Shown: positions 44,557 to 53,025, counted from the stretch's first letter. The stretch is DNA of 64,000 bases from Azospirillum brasilense (GCF_007827795.1 NZ_VITI01000010.1:124001-188000), one strand, 5' to 3'. Made by a program: numbers and translations. Notes: a model not told the origin generated them from the sequence alone.

Positions 44557-44733
44557 TTAAGGATTTTGTTTCGGTGGGTAGGTGTTCGGCGGCGGAGTCC
44601 TTTCGCGGTCGGACTTCGGAAGCTCGCCGTCCGGCGGTGGGACACTCCCGGGTGTGTAGGGCGGCATCACGACATCGTCGCCAGGATGGCGGGGCGATTT
44701 GGGTGGCGGGGGAGTGGTCAGGGGTCTGGTCAT
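44557..44733 (-). CDS. Proline-rich small protein
   Basis: A 58-residue open frame starting at the ATG at 44733, preceded by GAGGAAA with 8 bp spacing. The sequence begins MTRPLTTPPPPKSPRHPGDD, and about a third of it is proline, with charged residues in the middle. There is no hydrophobic segment. No family is recognised. The site and coherent composition favour a real gene in an otherwise empty 700-bp gap. Confidence 0.5.
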   Translation of the reverse strand: MTRPLTTPPPPKSPRHPGDDVVMPPYTPGSVPPPDGELPKSDRERTPPPNTYPPKQNP

Positions 44734-45087
44734 GTTCGGCGTTTCCTCATGATCCCGATTGCAGGCGGTTCCGGGCCGCCCTGGGTGAACGGTTGCCGCC
44801 GAAGGCTGGTTCCCGAGGAAGTGGCCGCCAGGGTTTGCGGTCGTATGACCTTAGCTCTAATGGTGCGGGCGCATGGCAATAGAGCGCCCGTCTGACGCAA
44901 GTCTTGTTGCGCCGACAACACAGGCGCGGGCAAAAACCACGGCTGAACGGCTTCACTGTTGCACGGACATCACGCCATGAGTTGTCTTTGCAGCGACTGT
45001 CCGCTTCTGCCGGAGCGGCGATTGCACATTCCGAGGCCATTCGGCCGCCCGATACGAGCCACTGATTTCAGCCTTGCGCGGTGACCC

Positions 45088-46392
45088 ATGAAGCCCAGCT
45101 CCCTGTCCTTCCTCGCCCTCGCGCTCGCGTCCACCGTGCTGACGGCGCTGCCCGCGGCCACGCCGGTGAGCGCCCAGGAACTGCAGCCCGGTGAATCCGT
45201 GCTGGAGCGCCGCCGTCCGGAGGTCGAACAGCTCGGCATCCGCGCCGGATCGTTCCTGATCCTGCCGCGCATCGAGACCGGCCTGACCTATGAAAGCAAC
45301 GTCTTCGCGACCGAGAACGACACCCGCGATGACTTCATCTGGGTCACCCAGCCGCGCGTCGACGTGCGTTCGGATTTCAACAACCACGCCCTGAACTTCT
45401 CGGCCTCCGGCAACATCGGGCGCTTCTTCGACTACTCGTCGGAGAACTACGCCGATTACCGGGCGCAGGTGGACGGCCGCTACGACATCACCCGCGACTC
45501 CTCGGTCAGCGGTCTGCTGTTCAGCCGCCGCGACCATGAAGGGCGATCCGACCCGAACTTCGACGTGTCGCTGGCCACCGGCACCGTCGTGCCGCGCTTC
45601 GCGGAGCCGGTGAACTACTTCACCCACGGAGGCGAGGCGTCCTTCAACCAGCGCTTCAACCGCGTCCGTGTCCGCCTGACCGGCGGCGCCCAGTACACCT
45701 CCTACCAGGACGCCGAACTGAGCAACGGGCAGACGGAGTCTCAGGAGGACCGCGACCGCTGGAGCTATACGGGCACCGCCCGCGTCGGCTACGAGTTCAT
45801 CCAGGGCTACGAGGCCTTCGTCCAGGGCTCCTACAACTGGACTAATTACCGGCTGAGCCAGGACTTCGGCGGCGTCAACCGCGACTCGGAGGGCTACGAG
45901 GTCGTCGGCGGCCTGTCCACCGACCTGACCGGCCTGATCAACGGCGAGATCTATGCCGGCTATCTGAGCCGGACCTACGACGATCCGACGCTGAAGGATT
46001 TCGGTGGTCTGGCCGTGGGCGGTCGTCTGAACTGGTCGGTGACCCAGCTCACCTCGGTCACCGGTTCGCTCAGCCGTCAGGTCCGGGAATCGACCTACGC
46101 CCGCGGCAGCCAGATCGCGTCGAGCTACAACCGCACCGTGGCCGCTGTCGGCGTGGATCACGAGCTGCTGCGCACCCTGCTGCTGAACGCCCGCGTCCAG
46201 TGGCGCCAGGACGATTTCAACGGCGTGGACCGCACCGACGACGTCTACACGTTGGGAGCCGGCGCCAGCTATCAGCTCAGCCGCTATATCTTCGTGAATG
46301 GCGGTTATACTTACGAAAAGCGTAACTCGAACCTCAGTGGCTTCGATTACTCCGACAATCTGGTCTATCTGCGCGTCGGCGCTCAGATGTAA
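45088..46392 (+). CDS. Outer-membrane beta-barrel protein (BBP2-type, exopolysaccharide-associated)
   Basis: A 434-residue exported protein with signal peptide cleavage near PVSAQ. Alternating amphipathic strands follow (IETGLTYESNVFATEND, GYEVVGGLSTDLTGLING, GASYQLSRYIFVNGGYTYE), with a C-terminal strand ending in VYLRVGAQM-like aromatic/hydrophobic alternation, as expected for the putative beta-barrel porin 2 family. Such porins sit beside polysaccharide export genes in Alphaproteobacteria. The next gene is a Wza-type lipoprotein, so a role in polysaccharide secretion is likely. Confidence 0.85.
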   Translation: MKPSSLSFLALALASTVLTALPAATPVSAQELQPGESVLERRRPEVEQLGIRAGSFLILPRIETGLTYESNVFATENDTRDDFIWVTQPRVDVRSDFNNHALNFSASGNIGRFFDYSSENYADYRAQVDGRYDITRDSSVSGLLFSRRDHEGRSDPNFDVSLATGTVVPRFAEPVNYFTHGGEASFNQRFNRVRVRLTGGAQYTSYQDAELSNGQTESQEDRDRWSYTGTARVGYEFIQGYEAFVQGSYNWTNYRLSQDFGGVNRDSEGYEVVGGLSTDLTGLINGEIYAGYLSRTYDDPTLKDFGGLAVGGRLNWSVTQLTSVTGSLSRQVRESTYARGSQIASSYNRTVAAVGVDHELLRTLLLNARVQWRQDDFNGVDRTDDVYTLGAGASYQLSRYIFVNGGYTYEKRNSNLSGFDYSDNLVYLRVGAQM

Positions 46393-46417
46393 TCAGATCG
46401 TCTGGAAAATGCACAGA

Positions 46418-46449
46418 GGGGCGTCCATCCGCCGATGGGCGCCCCTTTT
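46418..46449 (+). terminator. Rho-independent terminator after the beta-barrel gene
   Basis: GGGGCGTCCATC (46418-46429) pairs with GATGGGCGCCCC (46434-46445), with one wobble, followed by TTTT. Confidence 0.85.
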
Positions 46450-46558
46450 GCATTTCCGCCTATACGGTGACGCGAATCCTTTTCCTCCGTTGGCGTTACT
46501 TCCTCTCCACTTTTTCCCAAGCGCGTGCGAGTTGCTAGTCTCCCTCCGTGACCGCTCA

Positions 46559-46593
46559 GGGTCCGGCCGCTCCGTCCGAGGGCGGCCGGACCC
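46559..46593 (+). promoter_or_regulatory. 5' leader hairpin of the export-lipoprotein gene
   Basis: A perfect 12-bp stem (GGGTCCGGCCGC / GCGGCCGGACCC) with an 11-nt loop lies 31 bp before the ATG of the Wza-type gene. It follows the terminator of the previous gene, so it is probably a leader structure rather than a terminator. Confidence 0.5.
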
Positions 46594-46624
46594 GATGTCC
46601 TCACGAGCCATGGAAGGGTAAGGG

Positions 46625-47197
46625 ATGAATCGACGTAACGTGTTCCGCGCGCTCGGAATGACCGTGGTCGCCGCCGCGATGGTCGGCTGCGCCGGTGGCC
46701 AGGACGCCCCTCTCGAACCGCCGGGCGTCGCCCAGATGACGGATTACCGCCTGGGGGCCGGCGACGCGCTGCGCGTCATCGTCTTTGGCGAGGAGCAGCT
46801 GTCCGGCGAATTCCGCGTCGACGGTTCGGGAAAGGTCGCCATGCCTCTGATCGGCGAGGTGACGGCGCGCGGCCACACCCCGCGCGAGTTGGAGACCGAC
46901 ATTGCCAAGCGCCTGTCGCAGGGATACGTCCGCGACGCCAAGGTCAGCGTCGAGGTGCTGAACCACCGCCCCTTCTTCATCCTGGGCGAGGTCCGCAACC
47001 CCGGCCAGTACCAGTATGTGAACGGCATGACCGCCTTGTCCGCCGTGGCGATGGCCGGCGGCTACACCTACCGCGCCAAGGAGGACTACGTCCTCATCAC
47101 CCGCGGGGCCGATCCCAAGAAGGAACTGCGCCGTGCCCCGATCACCACGCCGGTGATGCCGGACGACGTGCTGCGCGTGCCGGAGCGTTATTTCTGA
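46625..47197 (+). CDS. Polysaccharide biosynthesis/export lipoprotein (Wza/GumB type)
   Basis: A 190-residue outer-membrane lipoprotein with a lipobox (AAAMVGCAGG) near residue 20. The poly-export domain follows (DYRLGAGDALRVIVFGEEQL, GKVAMPLIGEVTARGHTP), then a SLBB-like domain (PFFILGEVRNPGQYQYVNGMTALSAVAMAGGYT is its typical region). It is short compared with Wza and lacks the C-terminal barrel helix, like GumB-type partners that rely on a separate porin. The previous gene would be that porin (inference). Confidence 0.92.
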   Translation: MNRRNVFRALGMTVVAAAMVGCAGGQDAPLEPPGVAQMTDYRLGAGDALRVIVFGEEQLSGEFRVDGSGKVAMPLIGEVTARGHTPRELETDIAKRLSQGYVRDAKVSVEVLNHRPFFILGEVRNPGQYQYVNGMTALSAVAMAGGYTYRAKEDYVLITRGADPKKELRRAPITTPVMPDDVLRVPERYF

Positions 47198-47299
47198 TCG
47201 GCGACCAATTCCGACGACGCGCCGGACGGTCCATCAGACGGCCCATTTGTTTCGGAAAACTGGGGCAGGCGCCCCGCCACCATTCGACGCCATGACGAT

Positions 47300-47334
47300 G
47301 TCCCTCTTCCCACCGGGAAGAGGGACATTTTTTT
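47300..47334 (+). terminator. Rho-independent terminator after the export lipoprotein gene
   Basis: GTCCCTCTTCCC (47300-47311) pairs with GGGAAGAGGGAC (47315-47326), followed by a run of seven T. Confidence 0.92.
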
Positions 47335-47360
47335 CGCACAGATTTTTCCGGCGGCGGCGG

Positions 47361-47633
47361 TCACCCGTCGTCGCGGGTGCCTTTGCCGAAGGGAAGATCG
47401 CCCTTGCGGAAGGCGTCGGCGCCCTTGGAGTGGCCCGATGGCGCGCGCGCTTCGGGAGGGGCTGGATCGTGAGCGCTGGCGGCGGGGGGAGGACGGGTGC
47501 CCGCGGCCTCGTCGTCGGTGCCCAGCGGCGCCGCAGCGGGGTCGGCGGCGGGGATCTTGTCGCCGGTCAAGCCCTTGTCGATGGCATCGCGCAGGCGCTG
47601 CGCCCCAGCGTTGGGGGTGTCGGATTTTTCCAT
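47361..47633 (-). CDS. Small hypothetical hydrophilic protein
   Basis: A 90-residue protein with an N-terminal helix (AGAQRLRDAIDKGLTGDKI) and a Pro/Ala/Gly-rich, probably disordered, C-terminus ending in KGDLPFGKGTRDDG. The start is the ATG at 47633 with only a weak ribosome-binding site. It follows the hemerythrin gene on the same strand. No family is recognised. Confidence 0.55.
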   Translation of the reverse strand: MEKSDTPNAGAQRLRDAIDKGLTGDKIPAADPAAAPLGTDDEAAGTRPPPAASAHDPAPPEARAPSGHSKGADAFRKGDLPFGKGTRDDG

Positions 47634-47725
47634 GAAGGAACCTGGGTCGGTTGCGGGAAGGGATCGTTCCTCCTCCAACCGGAGCCCGGAGACGCGGTTC
47701 CCCGGAGAGGGGCGGCGCGGCCGCC

Positions 47726-48184
47726 TCAGGAGAGCAGGGCGTCCCGGTCGGCCTCGTCCAGGCCGTCGAGCCAATCGTCCATGGTGATCATCGGCGGCTC
47801 GTCGCCGGCGCGCCGGCCGGCCTCCACCAACTCCGTGTCGGCGGTGTTGGAATGGACGATGAACCACAGCATCAGCCGATTCGCATCGTCGACGGTCACC
47901 GGATCGCCACGCCCCGCGGTGTCCAGCAGAGCGTCGATGCCGGCGAGGTAGCTGCGGTGGGCATGCTCGTGCCGCTCCCGCCGGTCCGCGGTCAGGACGG
48001 CCATTTCCGCCGTTTCCGTGGCGAAATGTTCGGCCACCTCGTGCCGGAGCGCGGTCAACTCCGCCAGCCCGACCGGACCGCCCGCGGTCATCACCGACAG
48101 GAGGTCGAGAATGGCGCCGTGCTCCGCGTCGATGACGCCGGAACCGGTCGGGATCAGGGAGCGGCCGTCGGGGGCGGGCGTCAT
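47726..48184 (-). CDS. Bacteriohemerythrin
   Basis: A 152-residue single-domain oxygen- or NO-sensing/carrying protein with a non-heme di-iron centre. All ligands of the family are visible in order: H22, H53 and E57 (HFATE), H72 and H76 (HEHAH), H111 and D116 (HSNTAD). The start is the ATG at 48184, 36 bp before the att repeat of the integrative element. Confidence 0.92.
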   Translation of the reverse strand: MTPAPDGRSLIPTGSGVIDAEHGAILDLLSVMTAGGPVGLAELTALRHEVAEHFATETAEMAVLTADRRERHEHAHRSYLAGIDALLDTAGRGDPVTVDDANRLMLWFIVHSNTADTELVEAGRRAGDEPPMITMDDWLDGLDEADRDALLS

Positions 48185-48220
48185 GGGGTGGGGCCGGGCG
48201 TCGGTCTGGCGAGAGGAAAA

Positions 48221-48250
48221 GGTGGTGCCGGTTGCAGGGCTCGAACCCGC
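48221..48250. mobile_element. Left attachment-site repeat (tRNA-Thr 3' end fragment)
   Basis: A 30-bp sequence identical to 56414-56443. On the minus strand it reads as the T-arm, acceptor strand and CCA of a tRNA-Thr gene. The tRNA match ends after the T-loop, so this is a remnant copy. It marks the left end of an integrated element that starts just after the hemerythrin gene. Confidence 0.85.
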
Positions 48251-48357
48251 AAGCCGGAAAGCTCTATTTTATCAAGGGCTTAGAGGGTGGCTGAGTCATC
48301 GTGTGGACTGTTGCCGTGGACCGTTGCAGATTTGCCATGATTGCCGATTCGCGGGGC

Positions 48358-48580
48358 TTACGCAACGTCGTTATGGGGAGGAGGCGGACCTCCTCCCCAT
48401 CGCCACGCCCGGTCAGCACGGTGCGGAGATGACCGGACGCAGTCGGTGTGCGCCGTGTCGACGCCGTGTTCAGTAGCCAAAAGTCGCTCGATGGCACGCT
48501 GTCGTACAGCGTCGGCCCGCTTGCGATCCTCAGAGGGATGTGCATGAACTCTTTGCACAATCACGAGCCCTGATGCCAAA
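48358..48580 (-). pseudogene. Possible gene remnant
   Basis: A minus-strand frame reads plausible protein sequence (ASGLVIVQRVHAHPSEDRK, then ADAVRQRAIERLLATEHGVD) but has no good start. It passes through a perfect 12-bp hairpin at 48373-48400 (ATGGGGAGGAGG / CCTCCTCCCCAT). It may be the end of a truncated gene. The remainder of 48251-48616 shows nothing else. Confidence 0.3.
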
Positions 48581-48616
48581 GTAATCTGTCGGTTGAACCA
48601 ATGGGGTGAATGGGCG

Positions 48617-49138
48617 ATGCGTGGCGTCTTTGGAGCCCTGGTTCTTGCGTGTGTGTTGGTGGGTTGTACGTCACCCAACCCCCGGTACCAGGCGTATCTG
48701 GCTGGGGAGCCTTACGTCATCCCGGTCCTGCAATCGGTCGACGGGCGCCCCGGCTTCCGTATGGAGGACGTGACGCGGTGCCGGATCGCCGCCACCCAGG
48801 CGGTGCCCTCCCGGCCGGTCGGCGTGCCGCTGCCGGAGTACACCTCGCCGACCCAGACGGCGTGCTACCGGCTGGGCGGGACGGTCTCCTGCAACACTAC
48901 GGGCGGCGGCACGCTGGGCGGGGGGACAGCGGTGGTGGACGCCAACGAGGGCCTGCGCGGAGACGCGGTGCGGCTGTGCCTGGCCGATCTCGGCTACCGG
49001 GACTTCCCGGTGCCGGCCTGCCCGCCAGGCGCTGATTTCAGCCAGAAGCTGGCGGTCGGTTCACGGACGCTGTGCTACGCCGCCGCTCCGTCCGGTGATG
49101 TGACCTTCGGCTCGTTCTGGCCACCGGGCACCTGGTAA
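48617..49138 (+). CDS. Hypothetical lipoprotein
   Basis: A 173-residue exported protein with a lipobox (LVGCTS) near residue 17, then a Gly/Thr-rich middle (GGTVSCNTTGGGTLGGG) and five further Cys residues that could form disulfides. The start is the ATG at 48617; the frame extends upstream to 48593. It is the first convincing gene inside the left end of the element, transcribed toward the rest. No family is recognised. Confidence 0.6.
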   Translation: MRGVFGALVLACVLVGCTSPNPRYQAYLAGEPYVIPVLQSVDGRPGFRMEDVTRCRIAATQAVPSRPVGVPLPEYTSPTQTACYRLGGTVSCNTTGGGTLGGGTAVVDANEGLRGDAVRLCLADLGYRDFPVPACPPGADFSQKLAVGSRTLCYAAAPSGDVTFGSFWPPGTW

Positions 49139-49178
49139 AAAAGGAAAGCCCCTCCAAGACATCTTGGAGGGGCTTTCC
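49134..49178 (-). terminator. Rho-independent terminator for the minus-strand operon
   Basis: A perfect 16-bp stem (49143-49158 with 49163-49178, loop ACAT) is followed, on the minus strand, by TTTTTT. It ends the operon running from 51463 leftward and lies against the end of the lipoprotein gene. Confidence 0.85.
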
Positions 49179-49351
49179 GTGTGCTCGATCCCGGGAGGAC
49201 AGATGAGGAGTTGACCGGGCGCTTCAGGTTGGCGAAGAGCGAGCGGACCGGCGACGATGACGGCCTCGGCCTTAGCGGCGCTGATGATCTGCCGGGACGC
49301 CGCGTCGAGCGCAAACCGGGTGAGGTCGAGCTTCAATCTGGTCTGCATCAC
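49179..49351 (-). CDS. Short unidentified frame at the end of the operon
   Basis: An ATG at 49351 overlaps the stop of the preceding gene (ATGA). The frame reads TRLKLDLTRFALDAASRQII and then AKAEAVIVAGPLALRQPEAP, which looks protein-like. The only stop lies beyond the terminator hairpin at 49143-49178 (at 49061), so the gene is either disrupted or extends through the hairpin. Confidence 0.35.
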
Positions 49352-50121
49352 GCGGCCTTCCTGATGGCCGCCAGCGCTTCGGGGTGGTGCTGCGCGTGCT
49401 GGAGGAGACTGGCGATCAGCGCTTCGGCGGTGCGCCCCGGCGGGGCGCCGAGACGCACGGCCAGCGCTCGCAGGCCGGCGGCGCCGCGGGCGCTGGCGAC
49501 GATCTGGAGCCCGACGCGCAGCGCCTCCAGGTCGTCCGCCTGGAGGGCCGGGGCGGGCTCGTCCTGGTCGTCGATCGGTTCCGGCACCTCCAGGTCGTCG
49601 GGGTCGGCCTCCTCCTGGTCGAGCGCGTCCTGGTAGGCATCGGCCTCGGCCTTCGACATGATGTTGATGTCGAAGCTCTCTAGGTTCTCCGTGCCGTCGG
49701 TGTCGAGGAAGCCAAGGCGGGCCAGCACGTCGAGCGAACCGGCGACCGCGGAAGCGGCGGCCTTAAGTGCCGAGGCGCCGAGGTGCGACGTCTGGCCCCG
49801 CGAGAGCTTCTCGGCCTCGACCAATACGCCCAAGACCGCGTTGGCGGCGGTGATCCGGGCGTGCTGGGCGAGAGCTTCGGCCTGCTCCTCAAAGGGAACC
49901 ATCGCCAGGGCCGGCTGGAGGGCCGTGGGTGCGTTCTGCGAGTCGGCGGGTGCCGAGGTGGCCGGCGAGGGTTCCGACGCACCACGGCGAATCCCGCGGC
50001 GGCGGAGCGCGGCGGAAACGGCTTGCTTCGAAACGTCCGCGACCGAGGCGAGGTCGTCGAGCGTCTTGCGCCCGTCGCGGTACGCCTCGATGTCGTCAGC
50101 CGGGATGTCCGCGAACGCCAT
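49348..50121 (-). CDS. HTH-containing hypothetical protein
   Basis: A 257-residue protein. Residues about 5-48 form a helix-turn-helix (AYRDGRKTLDDLASVADVSK, then QAVSAALRRRGIRRG) like phage small-terminase or transposase-type DNA-binding domains. The middle is Ala-rich helical (ANAVLGVLVEAEKLSRG, then ALKAAASAVAGSLDVLARLG). A strongly acidic stretch follows (QEEADPDDLEVPEPIDDQDE), then a helical C-terminus. The function is unknown. It is the fourth gene of a tightly packed minus-strand operon. Confidence 0.65.
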   Translation of the reverse strand: MAFADIPADDIEAYRDGRKTLDDLASVADVSKQAVSAALRRRGIRRGASEPSPATSAPADSQNAPTALQPALAMVPFEEQAEALAQHARITAANAVLGVLVEAEKLSRGQTSHLGASALKAAASAVAGSLDVLARLGFLDTDGTENLESFDINIMSKAEADAYQDALDQEEADPDDLEVPEPIDDQDEPAPALQADDLEALRVGLQIVASARGAAGLRALAVRLGAPPGRTAEALIASLLQHAQHHPEALAAIRKAA

Positions 50122-50130
50122 TGTCGGCCC

Positions 50131-50370
50131 CTACGTGCGGCGCTGGGCGCGCTGGAGGGCGAGCGCGATGCGGTCCACCCCGCGCACGCCGTCGCGCTTC
50201 TGGCGCTGCTCCGCGGCGGCGATGATGCCGGCGCGCTCCTTGGCGCGCAGCTCGCCGAGGGTGTCGATCTCGGCATCGGAAAGCACGTCGTCGCCCCCGG
50301 CCAGCGCGCGGTCGAGCTTGGCTTTGAGGGTGTCGAGCTGCTCCTGGTCGGCTTTCGAGAGCGTCATCAT
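50131..50370 (-). CDS. Small helical hypothetical protein
   Basis: A 79-residue protein starting MMTLSKADQEQLDTLKAKL, predicted helical with acidic and basic faces. It overlaps the next upstream gene in an ATGA-type junction and is followed after 9 bp by the HTH gene. No family is recognised. Confidence 0.6.
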   Translation of the reverse strand: MMTLSKADQEQLDTLKAKLDRALAGGDDVLSDAEIDTLGELRAKERAGIIAAAEQRQKRDGVRGVDRIALALQRAQRRT

Positions 50371-50750
50371 CCCCACTCCTGCATCCGGGTCTTGAGGGTG
50401 GCCTCCAGCTCGGCCATTGCACGGTCCATCTCCGGGCTCGGCTCGGGGCGGGGCAGGAGCCGAACGAGCACGTCGGCGGCCTCCTGCTCGATCAGGCGGG
50501 ACATGCGGCGCCACTCCGCCGGGGAGTGCTTCTTGCCGGTGTCCATGTCGAAGGCGAGACGCAACAGGTCGTCTTGCAGCTCGGCGCCCGCGCCGGGCGT
50601 GATGCCGGCGCGGGCGGTCAGGTTGTGAATCTGCTGGCGGGTGCGCCGGAAGGCGAATGCCAACAGGCCCACGGGGACGATGCCGCACTCCGCCCTGATG
50701 TAGCGCAGGGTCGCGCGGGCCAGCGGCGACAGATAGCGGGGCGCCGTCAT
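50367..50750 (-). CDS. Hypothetical protein
   Basis: A 127-residue basic-to-acidic helical protein (SPLARATLRYIRAECGIVP, then RRTRQQIHNLTARAGITP) that could carry a helix-turn-helix in its first half. It overlaps both neighbours by 4 bp, which indicates translational coupling. The function is unknown. Confidence 0.6.
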   Translation of the reverse strand: MTAPRYLSPLARATLRYIRAECGIVPVGLLAFAFRRTRQQIHNLTARAGITPGAGAELQDDLLRLAFDMDTGKKHSPAEWRRMSRLIEQEAADVLVRLLPRPEPSPEMDRAMAELEATLKTRMQEWG

Positions 50751-51463
50751 TGGGCCAGCGCCTTCAACTTCAGGCCGGCGGCCTGCATACGGGCCAGGGC
50801 GGTCGCCGCGGCGGCCTCGGCCTCGATGAGCTCTTGAATCACCGGCAAGACGCGCGACAGGTCACGCTGGAGCTTCATCCCGGCGAGGCGCGCGAGGGTT
50901 TCGGGTGAGTCCAGCTTGTCCAGCGCGGCCTGGAGGTCGGCGAGCGCCTTCTCGGCCTGCGCGCGGGTCTTGCCGATGGTGGTGAGCGCCTTCTCGTGCG
51001 CGTCGAGCGCGGCCAGGATCGGGGTGCGGTCCAGGCCCTCGCAGCGGTCCTGCCAGCGCTGGAGCGCGTCGGCGTCCTTCAGGGCACGAGAGGCCGGCGG
51101 CTGCTCGGCGGCCAGCGCGGCGGCCTGCCCGATGTAGGCTTCGATCACGCCGCGGTCGTTCGCCAGATCGACAGGGCACTCGGCCAGCTTCACCGCGTCG
51201 GTGACGAGCGCCTTCAAGTCGCCGACGCGCTGGCGGTAGCCGTCGCCGAAGGTTGTCAGCTCGGCGACGGCCTCGCTCACCAGGCCGGAGAGCTGGTCGG
51301 CGGCCTCGGTCGCCGTCAGCGCCTCGCAGCCGACGCGCGCGGTCCAGGCCGCGATCTGCGAGGAGGTGGTGGGCTGCAAGGAGATGCCGTTGATGAACGG
51401 CACGCCCTCGAAGAAGTGGTGGGCGCTCGTCGTGCCGATGATGGGCGACTTGGCGAAGTTCAT
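50747..51463 (-). CDS. Coiled-coil hypothetical protein
   Basis: A 238-residue protein from the ATG at 51463 behind CTGGAG; the frame could extend to 51550 but that part is AT-richer and intergenic in character. Long Ala/Leu/Glu/Lys heptad-like helices fill the C-terminal half (ALDAHEKALTTIGKTRAQ, then EKALADLQAALDKLD). It is the first gene of the five-frame operon ending at the terminator near 49143. No family is recognised. Confidence 0.6.
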   Translation of the reverse strand: MNFAKSPIIGTTSAHHFFEGVPFINGISLQPTTSSQIAAWTARVGCEALTATEAADQLSGLVSEAVAELTTFGDGYRQRVGDLKALVTDAVKLAECPVDLANDRGVIEAYIGQAAALAAEQPPASRALKDADALQRWQDRCEGLDRTPILAALDAHEKALTTIGKTRAQAEKALADLQAALDKLDSPETLARLAGMKLQRDLSRVLPVIQELIEAEAAAATALARMQAAGLKLKALAQ

Positions 51464-51636
51464 GATCCGCTCCAGGGTGGTGTTCCTGTAGCGGATGTTA
51501 GGTGACGACTTGTCGGAAGTCAAATCGTCGACTGAGAATTGTGCTATCAATACTGCGAACTAACCAGCGTTAATTCGGTAATTAGTAATTGATGTCGGGA
51601 AAAGCTCTTGGTGTTTTGCCTTTTTGATCTTGCCGC

Positions 51637-52671
51637 TTAACAAGGGCTACTGTGTCCATCACAATGGGGATGGTCGTCCTCCGGCGCTCCCTGTGGTTCC
51701 TGGTCGGGGGCGAGGTCGAGCATCGCCATGAGCCGGCGGCGCAGGTCGTCCTCGGGGGACGGGACCGGGGATGTCGGCGCGCGTGCGGCGATTTCCGGGG
51801 CCGTGGATTCGGTCTGAGCTTCGGGGGTGGGGGATGGGGCCTGGATGTCCTGGGTGCGCTCCTGCGAGTCCTGACGGGCCGCCTGATACTCGGTCATCTG
51901 CCGGTCGATCTCGACCATGAACTGCTTCCGCAACTCGGCCTCGGTCATGCCGGCGTAGGGGCCGGTCGCGATGATCCGCGAGCCGGGGTCGACGGGAGGC
52001 GTGATGTCGACGGTGCCGTTGCGGATCAGTCGGCGGAAGTCCTGCGAGCGGTGAGTGGTGCCGCCGTCCTCGACCTGGTTGCGGACGTGATAGCCGAACT
52101 GGCCCTTGATCCCACCGGGAGAGCCGTTGTGATCGCCGAGGTCGGTGACGTAGCCGCGCTTGTTCAGCCGGGCACGGGTGGCGTCCATGATGCCGCGGTC
52201 GGGTAGGGCGACGCTGATGTGCGCGTGCTCGCGGACGCTGGTCCGGGCGCTGGCCGGCACGCTGGTCCACTCGGCGTAGAAGGGCTTGCCGGGGTAGGCG
52301 CGTTTGAAGGCTGTCCGGATCGTGTTCACGAGCTTGTCGTGCTCGGAGATCGGGTAGCCGCGGACATCCAGCTTGAACCAGGTCAGGCGGTGCTCAGCCG
52401 CAACAACTTCGGCGGCTTGGACCACTTCGACCGGGGCGTCATGCCATTTCTTCTTCCGCTTCTTCTTCCAGGCATCCCGGTTAGTGCCGGCGGAGCCGGC
52501 ACTCGTGTTGCTGGTCTGGGGGGTGGTGGGAGAGGAGACGGAATGGTGGCTTTTCGGCGAAATCTTCCTCTGGGCCTTGCGCCGCGTGGGTTTCTGGCCG
52601 GTCGAAAAAGAGCGTTTGTGTGAAGTTGAGACAGGCGCCGTGACCGGGACACTGAGGGTCTTCTTAGGCAT
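51637..52671 (-). CDS. Basic protein with HUH-like motif (possible Rep/relaxase-type nuclease)
   Basis: A 344-residue protein. The first roughly 80 residues are very basic (KKKRKKKWH). A central domain (about 95-215) contains REHAHISVAL with a His-hydrophobic-His pair (H149, H151), followed 43 residues later by a Tyr in GQFGYHVRNQ (Y194). This is the order seen in single-Tyr HUH endonucleases. The C-terminal part is acidic and disordered. It would cut single-stranded DNA for replication or mobilisation if the match is real. The start is the ATG at 52671, and it is transcribed away from the operator-like repeats at 52994. Confidence 0.5.
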   Translation of the reverse strand: MPKKTLSVPVTAPVSTSHKRSFSTGQKPTRRKAQRKISPKSHHSVSSPTTPQTSNTSAGSAGTNRDAWKKKRKKKWHDAPVEVVQAAEVVAAEHRLTWFKLDVRGYPISEHDKLVNTIRTAFKRAYPGKPFYAEWTSVPASARTSVREHAHISVALPDRGIMDATRARLNKRGYVTDLGDHNGSPGGIKGQFGYHVRNQVEDGGTTHRSQDFRRLIRNGTVDITPPVDPGSRIIATGPYAGMTEAELRKQFMVEIDRQMTEYQAARQDSQERTQDIQAPSPTPEAQTESTAPEIAARAPTSPVPSPEDDLRRRLMAMLDLAPDQEPQGAPEDDHPHCDGHSSPC

Positions 52672-52993
52672 GGCTATACGCTCTCCGCGGTTAGGGGGAG
52701 CGCAGGGGACTTGTGCGACAACAGTCCAGGCGGTAGAATCCGCGATAACATCATCTCGGTGGTGTCGCAGCGTGGCACCGCTGCGCGGACGATGGCGGCC
52801 CGGCAAGGTCGCCATTTCCATTTGCACCCTATCGCATTCGAGCCGAATCCGGCAAGCGCCCGGTGCAGCGCCGCGCCACCGGCCAGCGCGCACTGGCGCG
52901 TTGACCTATTCCAGGCGCCGCACAATGAGACGAAGGGAACCGCCCGCGGCAGGGTCCGCTTTTTTTCTTGGTCCTGTTCGTCAGGCCGAAGAC

Positions 52994-53025
52994 TAAGTAA
53001 GTGCTCGCTTCAATAAGTAAGCGCT
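52994..53025. promoter_or_regulatory. Paired 12-bp direct repeats (operator-like)
   Basis: TAAGTAAGTGCT (52994-53005) and TAAGTAAGCGCT (53014-53025) are spaced exactly 20 bp apart, two helical turns, between divergent genes. The outer flanks also form CTAAG/CTTAG. The rest of the 52672-53128 gap holds no convincing gene. Confidence 0.55.

Noticed and set aside
44365..44895. Plus-strand frames in the gap upstream of the beta-barrel gene
   Set aside because: They have no initiation site and Arg/Ser-rich noise; the minus-strand 58-codon frame is better supported.
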